A program made the translations under genes and the position numbers. The notes under the pieces were generated by a model. It had not been told where the DNA came from and made no database searches. It saw only the letters and a list, made by a program, of their open reading frames with translations. Below, in pieces: positions 37,954 through 46,656 of a DNA stretch of 64,000 bases. Each line of letters opens with the position of its first letter. Within the stretch, counting starts at the first letter, position 1. Origin of the DNA: Streptomyces sp. R33 (GTDB taxonomy: Bacteria > Actinomycetota > Actinomycetes > Streptomycetales > Streptomycetaceae); contig NZ_CP165727.1 of NCBI RefSeq assembly GCF_041200175.1, positions 5,707,501 through 5,771,500 of the forward strand, written 5' to 3'.

Positions 37954-39309
37954 GTGCGAACACGGGCGGGCAGCAGGAGATGGTCGGTGGCCGTCGGCAT
38001 GGCCGTGCTCGCGGCGACGACCGCGGGCGCGCTGGGCCCGCCCGCCGCGGCGGAAGGGGAGGCGCCGTCCGGACAGGTGGAGTTCCCGACGCACTGCCTG
38101 CCGCCGCAGGAGGCCGGGCTCCCGCCCGCCGACGGGCCGACCACCGCCCGGATCACCGTCGACGACCCGGCGCCGAAGGTCGGCGACACGGTCACCGTGA
38201 CGTACCAGGTGGCCCGGACCCCCGCCGTGAACCCGCTCGGGGCCGAACTGCCGGCCGATGTGCTGACCCCGACCGGGCGGATCCTGCTGGGGGGTGCGCA
38301 GGGCGGTGAGGTCACCGTTGTGGGGGCGAAGCGGAACGATCCCGTCCAGGCGGGTGCGGGGCTGCCCCCCGTCACCATGACCGGCACGTTCACCGTGACC
38401 GCGCCGGGCGGGATCACCCTGGCCCCGGGCGGCTACACGCTGCACACCAGCCACCTGCTGGACCTGGACACCGCCTGCGCCGTCACCGGGGCGCCGGTGT
38501 CCGAACGGATCACCGCGAGCCCTCCCCCGGCTACCGCCGGGGGAACCCCCAGCCGGGCCAACCTGCGGTCGGTCGCGCTGGGCGCGGCGTACGGGAAGCC
38601 GGGCGCCAGGGTCAAGGTCACGGGCGTCGGCTTCGCCCCGGGCGCGGCCGTGACGGTGACCGGCCGGGCGGGCGCCGCCGAGACCGCGGACCGGGTGGCG
38701 GCCACGGCGGACGCGCGGGGCGAGGTCCGGGCGGAGCTGCCGGTCACGGACAGGGCGACGACGGCGGTGGTGGCGTACGAGGGGACGGCGTGGTCGGCGC
38801 AGGAGGGCTCGGGACCGGCGGCGTACACGGTGATCGCGGCCGCGCCCGTCGGCACGCAGCACACGCAGCAGGTGACGGCGGTGGTGGAGCCGGGCGCGCT
38901 GACGATGAGCCAGGCGGGCGCGTCGATCACGCTGGGGGCGGTCCCGTACGGGGAGGGCGGCGCGGCCCCCGGCCGGATCGGCACGGTCACGGTCAAGGAC
39001 GCGCGGGGCGGACCGGCGGGGTGGTCGCTGATCGGCAAGGTCACGGACTTCACCGGCCCGGGCGGGGTCCGGATCCCGGGGGCCTCGCTGAGCTGGACCC
39101 CGTCCTGCACGGCCGTGGCGGGCAGCCCGGGCCGGTGCGTGGCGGGCAGTGCGGGGACGGTGGGGCCGGAGGGGGCGGTGCTGGCCTCGGCGCCCGATGC
39201 GGAGCCGGTGGGCGGGACGTTCACGATCGACGCGACGGTCACCCTCACGGTCCCCCCGTACACCCCGCCGGGCGCGTACACGGCGGTCCTGACCCTCACC
39301 CTCTCGTGA
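37954..39309 (+). CDS. Secreted WxL-like surface protein
   Basis: 451 residues. The signal peptide (residues 1-33) has an AlaXAla-like end (PPAAA). Ig-like beta-rich segments follow. The C-terminal part has GWSLIGKVTDFTG, then LSWTP, and ends YTAVLTLTLS, resembling a WxL cell-wall-binding domain. GTG 37954 follows GGGGGCGG. The stop overlaps the start of the DUF916-type gene, and WxL with DUF916 proteins typically form surface complexes. Domain assignment is by pattern, so moderate. Confidence 0.7.
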   Translation: MRTRAGSRRWSVAVGMAVLAATTAGALGPPAAAEGEAPSGQVEFPTHCLPPQEAGLPPADGPTTARITVDDPAPKVGDTVTVTYQVARTPAVNPLGAELPADVLTPTGRILLGGAQGGEVTVVGAKRNDPVQAGAGLPPVTMTGTFTVTAPGGITLAPGGYTLHTSHLLDLDTACAVTGAPVSERITASPPPATAGGTPSRANLRSVALGAAYGKPGARVKVTGVGFAPGAAVTVTGRAGAAETADRVAATADARGEVRAELPVTDRATTAVVAYEGTAWSAQEGSGPAAYTVIAAAPVGTQHTQQVTAVVEPGALTMSQAGASITLGAVPYGEGGAAPGRIGTVTVKDARGGPAGWSLIGKVTDFTGPGGVRIPGASLSWTPSCTAVAGSPGRCVAGSAGTVGPEGAVLASAPDAEPVGGTFTIDATVTLTVPPYTPPGAYTAVLTLTLS

Positions 39310-40256
39310 GACCCGCCCCACGGGTCCCGCCCCGGTTCCCGTTCCCGCGGGGGCGATCGTGGGTCCCGGTGCTCGGCGTCGTCCTGTTGCTGCTGCTGCC
39401 CGGCGGGACGGCAGGGGCCGCCGACAACGGGCAGTGGGCCGTCACGCCCGCCGCCAATGCAGTGACCCGGCGGCCGTACTTCTACCTGGCCGCCGCCCCC
39501 GGCCAGGCCCTTACCGACGCCGTCACCGTCACCAACCGCACCGACCGTCCCCGCACCTTCCGGCTCTACGCCGCCGACGCGTACAACACCGCCCGCGACG
39601 GCGGCTTCGCGCTCCGCGGCCCCGACGAGCCGCGCCGCGCCACCGCCGCCTGGGCACGGCTCGCGCAGGAGCGGGTCACCGTACCGGCCCGCGCAGCGGT
39701 GAGCGTCGGCTTCACCCTCACCGTCCCCGACCGGGCGAAACCGGGCGACCACCCCGGCGCCATCGTCGCCCTCGAGGAGAACGCGGACGGCGCCGCCGCC
39801 CCCGCCCGGGGCATCGGCGTCCAACAGGCCGTCGCCGCCCGGCTGTACCTGCGGGTGGCCGGCCCCACCGCCCCCGCGCTGGCCGTCGAGGACCTGCGGG
39901 CCTCCGGGACCGGGGTCTCGTACACGCTCCGCAACCTCGGCAACGTCACCCTGCGCCCCCGCGCCACCCTCTCCGCCTCCGGGGCCCTCGGCCGGCGCCT
40001 CCTCGGCCGCGAGCTCACCGGGCTGCCCGCCGAGCTGCTGCCCGGCCAGGAAGTCCGGCTGAGCACCAGGTGGGAACACCCGCCCGCCGTCGAATGGGCC
40101 GAGGTCACGGTGCGCGCCGAGGCCGGGGGAGCCGTCGCCCGGGCCGCCGCGGCCTACTCCGCCCGGCCCCCGCTGGCGGCCCTGCTCGCGGGCGCCCTGG
40201 CCCTCGTCGCGGCAGCCTGGTCGGCGGTGGGACCCGCATCGGGGAGAATGGCCCGT
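39306..40256 (+). CDS. DUF916-type (WxL peptidoglycan-binding) membrane protein, open into era
   Basis: GTG 39306 overlaps the previous gene by 4 nt. About 317 residues: signal peptide (residues 19-38), a DUF916-like beta domain (WAVTPAANAVTRRPYFYLAAAPGQ, ADAYNTARDGGFAL), a second beta domain, and a C-terminal membrane helix (ALLAGALALVAAAWSAV). No stop codon follows the helix: the frame passes through the era ATG and continues to 41198, predicting a 630-residue fusion. I mark the upstream part to the codon before the era ATG. Confidence 0.65.
40244..40249 (+). promoter_or_regulatory. -10 box of era
   Basis: GAGAAT ends 7 nt before ATG 40257, so era can be expressed alone from a leaderless transcript despite the upstream frame running into it. 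Confidence 0.45.
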
Positions 40257-41198
40257 ATGAGCGATCGTTCCCCCGAGTCCACCAGCCCGCACCGTGCGGG
40301 CTTCGCCTGCTTCGTCGGCCGCCCCAACGCGGGGAAGTCGACCCTGACCAACGCACTCGTGGGCACCAAGGTCGCGATCACCTCCAACCGGCCGCAGACC
40401 ACCCGCCACACCGTCCGCGGCATCGTGCACCGCCCCGACGCCCAGCTCGTACTGGTCGACACGCCCGGTCTGCACAAGCCGCGCACGCTCCTCGGCGAGC
40501 GGCTGAACGACGTCGTACGGACCACCTGGGCCGAGGTCGACGTCATCGGCTTCTGCCTGCCGGCCGACCAGAAGCTCGGCCCCGGCGACAAGTTCATCGC
40601 GAAGGAGCTCGCGGGGATCAAGAAGACCCCCAAGATCGCCATCGTGACGAAGACCGACCTCGTCGACTCCAAGGCCCTGGCCGAGCAGCTCCTCGCGATC
40701 CACCAGCTCGGCGCGGAGCTCGGCATCGAGTGGGCCGAGATCGTCCCCGTCTCGGCGGTCGGCGACACCCAGGTCCAGCTCCTGGCCGACCTGATCGCGC
40801 CGCTGCTGCCCGAGAGCCCCCCGCTGTACCCCGAGGGCGACCTCACCGACGAGCCCGAGATGGTGATGGTGGCGGAGCTGATCCGCGAGGCCGCGCTGGA
40901 GGGCGTACGGGACGAGCTCCCGCACTCCATCGCCGTGGTCGTCGAGGAGATGATCCCGCGGGAGAACCGCCCGGCGGACCGGCCGCTGCTGGACATCCAC
41001 GCGAACGTCTACATCGAGCGGCCCAGCCAGAAGGGCATCATCATCGGCCCGAAGGGCTCCCGGCTGAAGGAGGTCGGGATGAAGTCGCGCAAGCACATCG
41101 AGGCGCTGCTCGGCACCCCGGTCTTCCTCGACCTGCACGTGAAGGTCGCGAAGGACTGGCAGCGCGACCCCAAGCAGCTGCGCAAGCTCGGCTTCTGA
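40257..41198 (+). CDS. era: GTPase Era
   Basis: 313 residues. G1 GRPNAGKST, G3 DTPGLHKP, G4 TKTD, then a KH domain with GIIIGPKGSRLKEVG. Era binds the 3' end of 16S rRNA and is required for 30S maturation, fitting its company with phoH and ybeY. ATG 40257 gives the normal family length and has its own -10 box. The same frame is open upstream through a DUF916 membrane protein. Confidence 0.96.
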   Translation: MSDRSPESTSPHRAGFACFVGRPNAGKSTLTNALVGTKVAITSNRPQTTRHTVRGIVHRPDAQLVLVDTPGLHKPRTLLGERLNDVVRTTWAEVDVIGFCLPADQKLGPGDKFIAKELAGIKKTPKIAIVTKTDLVDSKALAEQLLAIHQLGAELGIEWAEIVPVSAVGDTQVQLLADLIAPLLPESPPLYPEGDLTDEPEMVMVAELIREAALEGVRDELPHSIAVVVEEMIPRENRPADRPLLDIHANVYIERPSQKGIIIGPKGSRLKEVGMKSRKHIEALLGTPVFLDLHVKVAKDWQRDPKQLRKLGF

Positions 41199-41253
41199 TT
41201 CCTTCTTCTTCCTTCTCCACGCGTTCCTTCTTCACGCGCCGAACCCCGTGCGG

Positions 41254-41294
41254 CGTATCGGCCCGGCACCCCGGCAGGGGGCCGGGCCGATACG
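41254..41294. terminator. Terminator between era and the convergent methyltransferase gene
   Basis: CGTATCGGCCCGGC (41254-41267) and GCCGGGCCGATACG (41281-41294) form a perfect 14-bp stem with a 13-nt loop. Confidence 0.75.
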
Positions 41295-41299
41295 AGCCG

Positions 41300-41971
41300 C
41301 TACGCCGGCCGGCGCATCCGCACCACGTTGTCCGTGCGGGTCCCGGGCGTGCCGTCGGGCTGGTTCTGGATCCGTTCGGTCTCCTCGGCCCGCAGGACCT
41401 CCCAGCCCGCCGTGACCGGCTCCAGCTGGGCGACGACCTCCTGCGGCGTCGGGAAGTGGGCCTCCTCGCGGTCCTGCTGCCAGGGCGCCCAGCCCGCGTG
41501 CCCGACGACCAGCAGCGTGCCGCCGGGGGCCACGGCCGCGGCGGCGCTGCGCAGGACGCGGTCGCGGGGGAAGTCCCCGTAGTTGTGCAGGAAGCAGGCC
41601 GACACGAGGTCGAACTCCCCCTCCGGGAAGGACTCGGTCAGATCGTGCCGCGCCCAGGTCGCGCGGTCCGCGACCCCGGCGTCCGCGGCGTGCTCGGCGG
41701 CCCGGCCGAGGGCGACCCCGGAGATGTCGGTCCCGGTGACGGTCCATCCCCGGCGGGCCAGCCAGACGGCGTCGGCGCCCTCCCCGCAGCCGAGGTCCAG
41801 GGCCCGCCCGGGGGCGAGGCCGGACACCTCGTGCACCAGCATGGCGTTGGCCTCGCCGCTCCAGATGCGGTCGCTCTCGCCGTAGCGGCCGTCCCAGAAC
41901 TCCTCGCCCGCCGACGCCCCGGATGCGGGGGAGTGGGGGGAGTGCGTGTGTGCGTGCGCGTGCTCGGTCAT
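41300..41971 (-). CDS. Class I SAM-dependent methyltransferase
   Basis: 223 residues. A His-rich N-terminus (HAHAHTH) is followed by FWDGRYGESDRIWSG, then the SAM motif LDLGCGEGADAVWLARRGW, as in TehB/thiopurine-like methyltransferases. ATG 41971 has GGAAGAGGAAG upstream; the frame is open further but is not family-like. The His-rich head may bind metal. The substrate is unknown. Confidence 0.9.
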   Translation of the reverse strand: MTEHAHAHTHSPHSPASGASAGEEFWDGRYGESDRIWSGEANAMLVHEVSGLAPGRALDLGCGEGADAVWLARRGWTVTGTDISGVALGRAAEHAADAGVADRATWARHDLTESFPEGEFDLVSACFLHNYGDFPRDRVLRSAAAAVAPGGTLLVVGHAGWAPWQQDREEAHFPTPQEVVAQLEPVTAGWEVLRAEETERIQNQPDGTPGTRTDNVVRMRRPA

Positions 41972-42143
41972 GGCTTCCTCTTCCGGTACGGGTGCCGATG
42001 CGACCGATGCTGCGCCCGCCCCGCCCGCCGGGCAAACCTTGTTGCCGATCCGGCAACCGGGCGGGGCGTCCGTGACCGCGAAGGGCTGGATCCGGCACCC
42101 GTCCGAAGATCCGGCCACCCGTCCGAAGGTGAAGGCGCCCGGC

Positions 42144-42413
42144 TCAGGCGCCTTCCTTCAGCAGCCGCGAGATCAGCGTCCGCTGCGCCTCCGACAGGTT
42201 CGGCTCCTGGCAGGAGACCGTCCGTCCGTCGACGGTGATCCGGTACGAGAACCCGTCCCGCACCCGGTCCGACCCCGGCGCGGCCGGGACGGGCCGCAGC
42301 GCCAGCTGGGCCAGGGCCTGCCACTCGTCCTCGTCGGGCCGACCCGAGGTGTCCACCTCGGCGCGGCGCTCGATGCCCGCGAAGCCGCCCGTCCGCACCA
42401 CCAGAATCCGCAT
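42144..42413 (-). CDS. Emfourin-like protealysin inhibitor
   Basis: 89 residues with VVRTGGFAGIERRAEVD at the start, the hallmark of emfourin proteins, which inhibit M4 protealysin-like proteases. It lies 28 nt downstream of an M4 protease gene of that class on the same strand, the usual inhibitor-protease operon. No signal peptide is present, so it acts inside the cell or leaves by the same route as the protease. Confidence 0.85.
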   Translation of the reverse strand: MRILVVRTGGFAGIERRAEVDTSGRPDEDEWQALAQLALRPVPAAPGSDRVRDGFSYRITVDGRTVSCQEPNLSEAQRTLISRLLKEGA

Positions 42414-42441
42414 GCCCGCCTTTCTACCGCGGATGGGCGGG

Positions 42442-43530
42442 CTACCCCAGCCCGACCGCCGACCACGCCTTCTGCAGCGCCTGGTGCTCCGCGCCGCCGT
42501 CCCCGTACCGGGCCACCGCGGCGGCCACCGACAGCCGGGCGAAGTCCTTGAAGTCCGCGTCCGAGGCCAGCTCGCCGCCCGTGAGCGTGTCGTACCAGAT
42601 CCGCCCGGCGCGCTCCCACGCCTTGCCGCCGAGTTCGGTGGCCACGAGGTAGAACGCGTGGTTCGGGATACCGGAGTTGATGTGCACCCCGCCGTTGTCC
42701 CGCACGGTGTCCACGTAGTCGTCCATCGTCGCCGGCTGCGGGTCCTTGCCGAGCTCGTCGTCGTCGTACGCCGTGCCCGGCGCCTTCATCGAGCGCAGTG
42801 CGACCCCGCTGACGTTCGGGCCCAGCAGCCCGGCGCCGATCAGCCAGTCCGCGTCCTCGGCCGTCTGGTCGAGCGAGTACTGCTTGATCAGCGACCCGAA
42901 GACGTCGGACATCGACTCGTTCAGCGCGCCCGACTGCCCGTGGTACTCCAGGTTCGCCGTGTACTGGGTGACCCCGTGGGCGAGCTCGTGGCCGATGACG
43001 TCCACCGACACGGTGAAGTCGAGGAAGAGGTCCCCGTCCCCGTCGCCGAAGACCATCTGCTGCCCGTCCCAGAAGGCGTTGTTGTAGTCCTCGCCGTAGT
43101 GGACGCTCGCATCCAGCGCCAGCCCGGAATCGTCGATCGAGTGCCGGCCGAAACCCTTCAGGAACAGCTCGTACGTGGCGCCGAGCCCCGCGTAGGCGCG
43201 GTTGACGGTGGCGTCCTTGGACGCAGCCTCGCCCTCGCCGCGCACCTTCTTCCCGGGCAGCCGGGTCCGGTGCTGGGCGTCGTAGACCGTCCGGCGGGGT
43301 TCGTCGGAGACGGGCGCCGCCGACGCAGGGGCGATCCCGCGGACGGTGGTGACCCGGCGCCGGGTGCGCAGGAAGGAGTCCTGCTCAAGGGTGCGCTGGG
43401 CGGCGTCGGCGCGCCGGGTGTTCTCGGACCGGGCGATCTTGTCGAGCAGGTGGGGCGGGACCACCGTGCAGAAGACGGGGTGGCGGTGAGCGTGGGAGGC
43501 ATCCATCCCGGCAATGTGGCAGTGGGTCAT
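42442..43530 (-). CDS. Protealysin-like M4 metalloprotease
   Basis: 362 residues. Zinc motif HELAH at 181-185, third ligand Glu at 205 (NESMSD), and a catalytic His in SGIPNHAF. The propeptide is short, with HPVFCTVVPPHLLDKIA near the start, as in protealysin, and there is no Sec signal peptide. M4 peptidases of this type cleave before hydrophobic residues. ATG 43530 begins MTHCHIAG; ATG 43554 adds eight residues but has no ribosome binding site. Emfourin is encoded next. Confidence 0.9.
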   Translation of the reverse strand: MTHCHIAGMDASHAHRHPVFCTVVPPHLLDKIARSENTRRADAAQRTLEQDSFLRTRRRVTTVRGIAPASAAPVSDEPRRTVYDAQHRTRLPGKKVRGEGEAASKDATVNRAYAGLGATYELFLKGFGRHSIDDSGLALDASVHYGEDYNNAFWDGQQMVFGDGDGDLFLDFTVSVDVIGHELAHGVTQYTANLEYHGQSGALNESMSDVFGSLIKQYSLDQTAEDADWLIGAGLLGPNVSGVALRSMKAPGTAYDDDELGKDPQPATMDDYVDTVRDNGGVHINSGIPNHAFYLVATELGGKAWERAGRIWYDTLTGGELASDADFKDFARLSVAAAVARYGDGGAEHQALQKAWSAVGLG

Positions 43531-43705
43531 GGCGGTGTCACTACCTGCAACCATGATTCATTCAGTTGTCTGAAAGCCGTCGCGCCGCGTTGACGGTTCG
43601 ACCGGACCTGTAGCGGAGGAACGAGACCGACCTCACATTCGGTATATATCGGACACCGAGGTCTTGCATACTGAAACAAGTCCTCGCGTTACGGGGCGGC
43701 TCGGT

Positions 43706-43711
43706 TAGGCT
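43706..43711 (+). promoter_or_regulatory. -10 box of the leuA leader transcript
   Basis: TAGGCT ends 9 nt before the ATG of the leader peptide. The 5' untranslated region would be a few nt at most. Confidence 0.5.
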
Positions 43712-43720
43712 CGGCCCATC

Positions 43721-43768
43721 ATGCGTTTCGGGCTGCTTCTCCTTAGCTGCCGCGGCGAGGGCCTGTAG
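43721..43768 (+). CDS. leuA leader peptide (MRFGLLLLSCRGEGL)
   Basis: A 15-residue frame with four consecutive leucine codons CTG-CTT-CTC-CTT and a terminal CTG, 103 nt upstream of leuA. Together with the downstream inverted repeats this is a leucine attenuation leader, matching the kind described upstream of leuA in Streptomyces. Translation is inferred. Confidence 0.8.
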   Translation: MRFGLLLLSCRGEGL

Positions 43769-43829
43769 TCGTAGGCCGACCCCCTCCCCGCGGAGTTTGG
43801 TGTTGCGGTTCTTACGACCGCCGTCGGCC
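43750..43829 (+). promoter_or_regulatory. Alternative pairings of the leuA attenuator
   Basis: Within the leader, 43750-43760 (CCGCGGCGAGG) can pair with 43783-43793 (CCTCCCCGCGG, one mismatch), and 43774-43780 (GGCCGAC) can pair with 43823-43829 (GTCGGCC). The second 5' arm lies in the loop of the first stem, so the two folds exclude each other. A GCGGT/ACCGC hairpin lies inside the second stem. No T-run is present. Confidence 0.55.
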
Positions 43830-43871
43830 GTCCCAGCGAACTACACGCGGACACGCGAGGAGCCCAACGCC

Positions 43872-45635
43872 ATGAGCCAGCAGCCTTTTGTCGGTCGCCC
43901 CACGCCCATCACGAACGCGACCCACACCCAGAAGACCTCCGGGATGCCGATCCACAAGTACGGCCGGTACGAGCAGGTGGACATCCAGGACCGCACCTGG
44001 CCGGACGCCCGCGTCACCAAGGCCCCCCGCTGGCTCTCCACCGACCTGCGCGACGGCAACCAGTCGCTGATCGACCCGATGACCCCCGCCCGCAAGCGCG
44101 AGATGTTCGACCTGCTGGTGCGCATGGGCTACAAGGAGATCGAGGTCGGCTTCCCGTCCTCCGGCGAGACGGACTTCGCCTTCGTACGCTCCATCATCGA
44201 AGAGGGCGCGATCCCGGACGACGTCACCATCTCCGTCCTGACCCAGGCCCGCGAGGACCTGATCGAGCGGACCGTCGAATCGCTGATCGGCGCCAAGCGC
44301 GCCACCGTGCACCTGTACAACGCGACCGCCCCGACCTTCCGCCGGGTCGTCTTCCGCGGCTCCAAGGAGCAGATCAAGCAGATCGCCGTCGACGGCACCC
44401 GCCTGGTCATGGAGTACGCCGAGAAGCTGCTGGGCCCGGAGACCACCTTCGGCTACCAGTACAGCCCGGAGATCTTCACGGACACCGAGCTGGACTTCGC
44501 CCTGGAGGTCTGCGAGGCCGTCTGCGACGTGTGGCAGCCGTCCGAGGGCCGCGAGATCATCCTGAACCTGCCCGCCACCGTGGAGCGTTCGACGCCGTCC
44601 ACGCACGCGGACCGCTTCGAGTGGATGGCCCGCAACCTGACCCGCCGCGCGCACATCTGCATCTCCGTGCACCCGCACAACGACCGCGGCACCGCCGTCG
44701 CCGCCGCCGAGCTGGCCCTGATGGCCGGCGCCGACCGCATCGAGGGCTGCCTGTTCGGGCAGGGCGAGCGCACCGGCAACGTCGACCTGATCACGCTGGG
44801 CATGAACCTGTTCTCCCAGGGCATCGACCCGCAGATCGACTTCTCGCAGATCGACGAGATCCGTCGCACCAGCGAGTACTGCAACCAGATGGAGGTCCAC
44901 CCGCGCCACCCCTACGCGGGCGACCTGGTCTACACCGCCTTCTCCGGCTCCCACCAGGACGCCATCAAGAAGGGCTTCGACGCCATGGAGGCCGACGCGG
45001 CCGCCCAGGGCAAGACCGTCGACGACATCGAGTGGGCGGTCCCGTACCTGCCGATCGACCCGAAGGACGTCGGCCGCTCCTACGAGGCGGTCATCCGCGT
45101 CAACTCGCAGTCCGGCAAGGGCGGCATCGCGTACGTCCTGAAGAACGACCACAAGCTGGACCTGCCGCGCCGCATGCAGATCGAGTTCTCCCGGATCATC
45201 CAGGCCAAGACCGACGCCGAGGGCGGCGAGGTCACGCCCAAGGCGATCTGGGACGTCTTCGCCGACGAGTACCTGCCCAACCCCGAGAACCCGTGGGGCC
45301 GCATCCAGCTGCGCTCGGGCTCGACGGCCACCGACAAGGACGGTACGGACACGCTGACCGTCGAGGCGGTCGTGGACGGCGTGGAGGCGGTCCTGAACGG
45401 CACCGGCAACGGTCCGATCTCGGCGTTCTTCGACGCGCTGGCCGGCATCGGCGTCGACGCCCGCCTGCTGGACTACACCGAGCACACGATGAGCGAGGGC
45501 GCCTCCGCCGTGGCCGCCTCGTACATCGAGTGCGCGATCGACGGCCGCGTCCTGTGGGGCATCGGCATCGACGCCAACACCACCCGCGCCTCCCTGAAGG
45601 CGGTCATCTCCGCCGTCAACCGCGCGGGCCGCTGA
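43872..45635 (+). CDS. leuA: 2-isopropylmalate synthase
   Basis: 587 residues, first enzyme of leucine biosynthesis (2-oxoisovalerate plus acetyl-CoA). The catalytic barrel has STDLRDGNQSLIDP and SVHPHNDRGTAV, and a C-terminal LeuA regulatory domain (from about residue 470) gives leucine feedback. ATG 43872 has GAGGAG at 43857-43862. Probably controlled by the leader peptide upstream, as leuS is, so the two leucine genes here share a control logic. Confidence 0.97.
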   Translation: MSQQPFVGRPTPITNATHTQKTSGMPIHKYGRYEQVDIQDRTWPDARVTKAPRWLSTDLRDGNQSLIDPMTPARKREMFDLLVRMGYKEIEVGFPSSGETDFAFVRSIIEEGAIPDDVTISVLTQAREDLIERTVESLIGAKRATVHLYNATAPTFRRVVFRGSKEQIKQIAVDGTRLVMEYAEKLLGPETTFGYQYSPEIFTDTELDFALEVCEAVCDVWQPSEGREIILNLPATVERSTPSTHADRFEWMARNLTRRAHICISVHPHNDRGTAVAAAELALMAGADRIEGCLFGQGERTGNVDLITLGMNLFSQGIDPQIDFSQIDEIRRTSEYCNQMEVHPRHPYAGDLVYTAFSGSHQDAIKKGFDAMEADAAAQGKTVDDIEWAVPYLPIDPKDVGRSYEAVIRVNSQSGKGGIAYVLKNDHKLDLPRRMQIEFSRIIQAKTDAEGGEVTPKAIWDVFADEYLPNPENPWGRIQLRSGSTATDKDGTDTLTVEAVVDGVEAVLNGTGNGPISAFFDALAGIGVDARLLDYTEHTMSEGASAVAASYIECAIDGRVLWGIGIDANTTRASLKAVISAVNRAGR

Positions 45636-45647
45636 CCGCTCGTACGA

Positions 45648-45680
45648 GAACCCCGTCCTTCGCTGTGAAGGGCGGGGTTC
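45648..45680. terminator. leuA terminator
   Basis: GAACCCCGTCCTTC / GAAGGGCGGGGTTC (45648-45661 / 45667-45680), 14 bp with one wobble pair, loop of 5 nt, between leuA and the convergent SDR gene. Confidence 0.8.
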
Positions 45681-45694
45681 CGCCGTTCCCGGAC

Positions 45695-46453
45695 TCAGCG
45701 GGCCAGGTAGCCGCCGTCCACCGGCAGGATCGCGCCCGTCACGAACGAGGCCGCGTCGGAGGCCAGGAAGGCGATGACCCGGGCCACCTCCTCCGGCTCG
45801 CCGAGCCGGCCCATCGGATGGGCCGCGGAGACCTCCGCCAGGTACTCCGGGCCGCCCGGCTCGTCCTTCAGGGCCAGCACCCGCTCCGTACGGATGGTGC
45901 CGGGGGCCACCGCGTTGACCCGGATCCCGTGCGCCGCCCACTCCACCGCCAGGTGCTTGGTCAGCCCCGACGCCACGAACTTCGCCGGCCCGTACGCCGC
46001 CTGCCGGGCCTGTCCCGCCACCCCCGACACCGAGGACACGCAGACCAGCGCCCCGCCCGGGTCCGGCTGCGCCAGCATCGCCTCGATGGCGTACTTGCAG
46101 GTCAGGAACATCCCCCGGCCGTCGATCGCCATGACCCGGTCCCAGTCGTCCGGGCCGGTCTCCCGTACATCCGAAAGAGGGAGCACTCCGGCGTTCGCCA
46201 CGGCGACGTCGAGCCGTCCGTACGCCCCGAGCGCGGCCCCGACCATCGCGCGGTTGGCCTCCGGGTCGGCGACGTCACCGGCCACGATCGTGATGTCGTA
46301 CCCCTCTTCGGCGAGTTCCGTACGCAGTTCCTCGACGCCGGGGCCATTGATGTCAGCCGCGGTCACGAGGGCGCCGGAGCGGGCCAGCAGCCGGGCGGTG
46401 GCCCGGCCGATCCCGCTCGCCGCGCCCGTGACCAGACAGGATTTGGTGTTCAC
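45695..46453 (-). CDS. Short-chain dehydrogenase/reductase
   Basis: 252 residues, classical SDR: cofactor motif TGAASGIGRATA near residue 9, NAG at NAGVLP, catalytic Ser in CVSSVSG and the YxxxK motif as YGPAK. The C-terminal VTGAILPVDGGYLAR is typical. GTG 46453 lies 7 nt after TACGCT on the minus strand (leaderless). The substrate is unknown. Confidence 0.9.
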   Translation of the reverse strand: MNTKSCLVTGAASGIGRATARLLARSGALVTAADINGPGVEELRTELAEEGYDITIVAGDVADPEANRAMVGAALGAYGRLDVAVANAGVLPLSDVRETGPDDWDRVMAIDGRGMFLTCKYAIEAMLAQPDPGGALVCVSSVSGVAGQARQAAYGPAKFVASGLTKHLAVEWAAHGIRVNAVAPGTIRTERVLALKDEPGGPEYLAEVSAAHPMGRLGEPEEVARVIAFLASDAASFVTGAILPVDGGYLAR

Positions 46454-46551
46454 GCGGGCGAGCGTAGGGAAAACGCGACGTGCGCGGGCACGGCGGCAGG
46501 GATGCAGACCGGCCAAGTGCGGTCGGCAGGGCATGTTGTCTTGTCACACGA

Positions 46552-46581
46552 CTGACGCATCCTCACCGATGTGGCTAACAT
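46552..46581 (+). promoter_or_regulatory. Promoter of the zinc-ribbon/TerB gene
   Basis: CTGACG (46552-46557) and TAACAT (46576-46581), spacing 18 nt. Transcription would start near 46588, leaving a 65-70 nt leader with hairpins AACCC/GGGTT (46588-46611) and CCCGTG/CACGGG (46616-46637) before GGAGG (46646-46650). Confidence 0.5.
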
Positions 46582-46656
46582 CACGCCAACCCGGCGAAGC
46601 TGCCTGGGGTTCCCGCCCGTGCCCGCAGGGCCACGGGGGAGTGACGGAGGTGCGAC

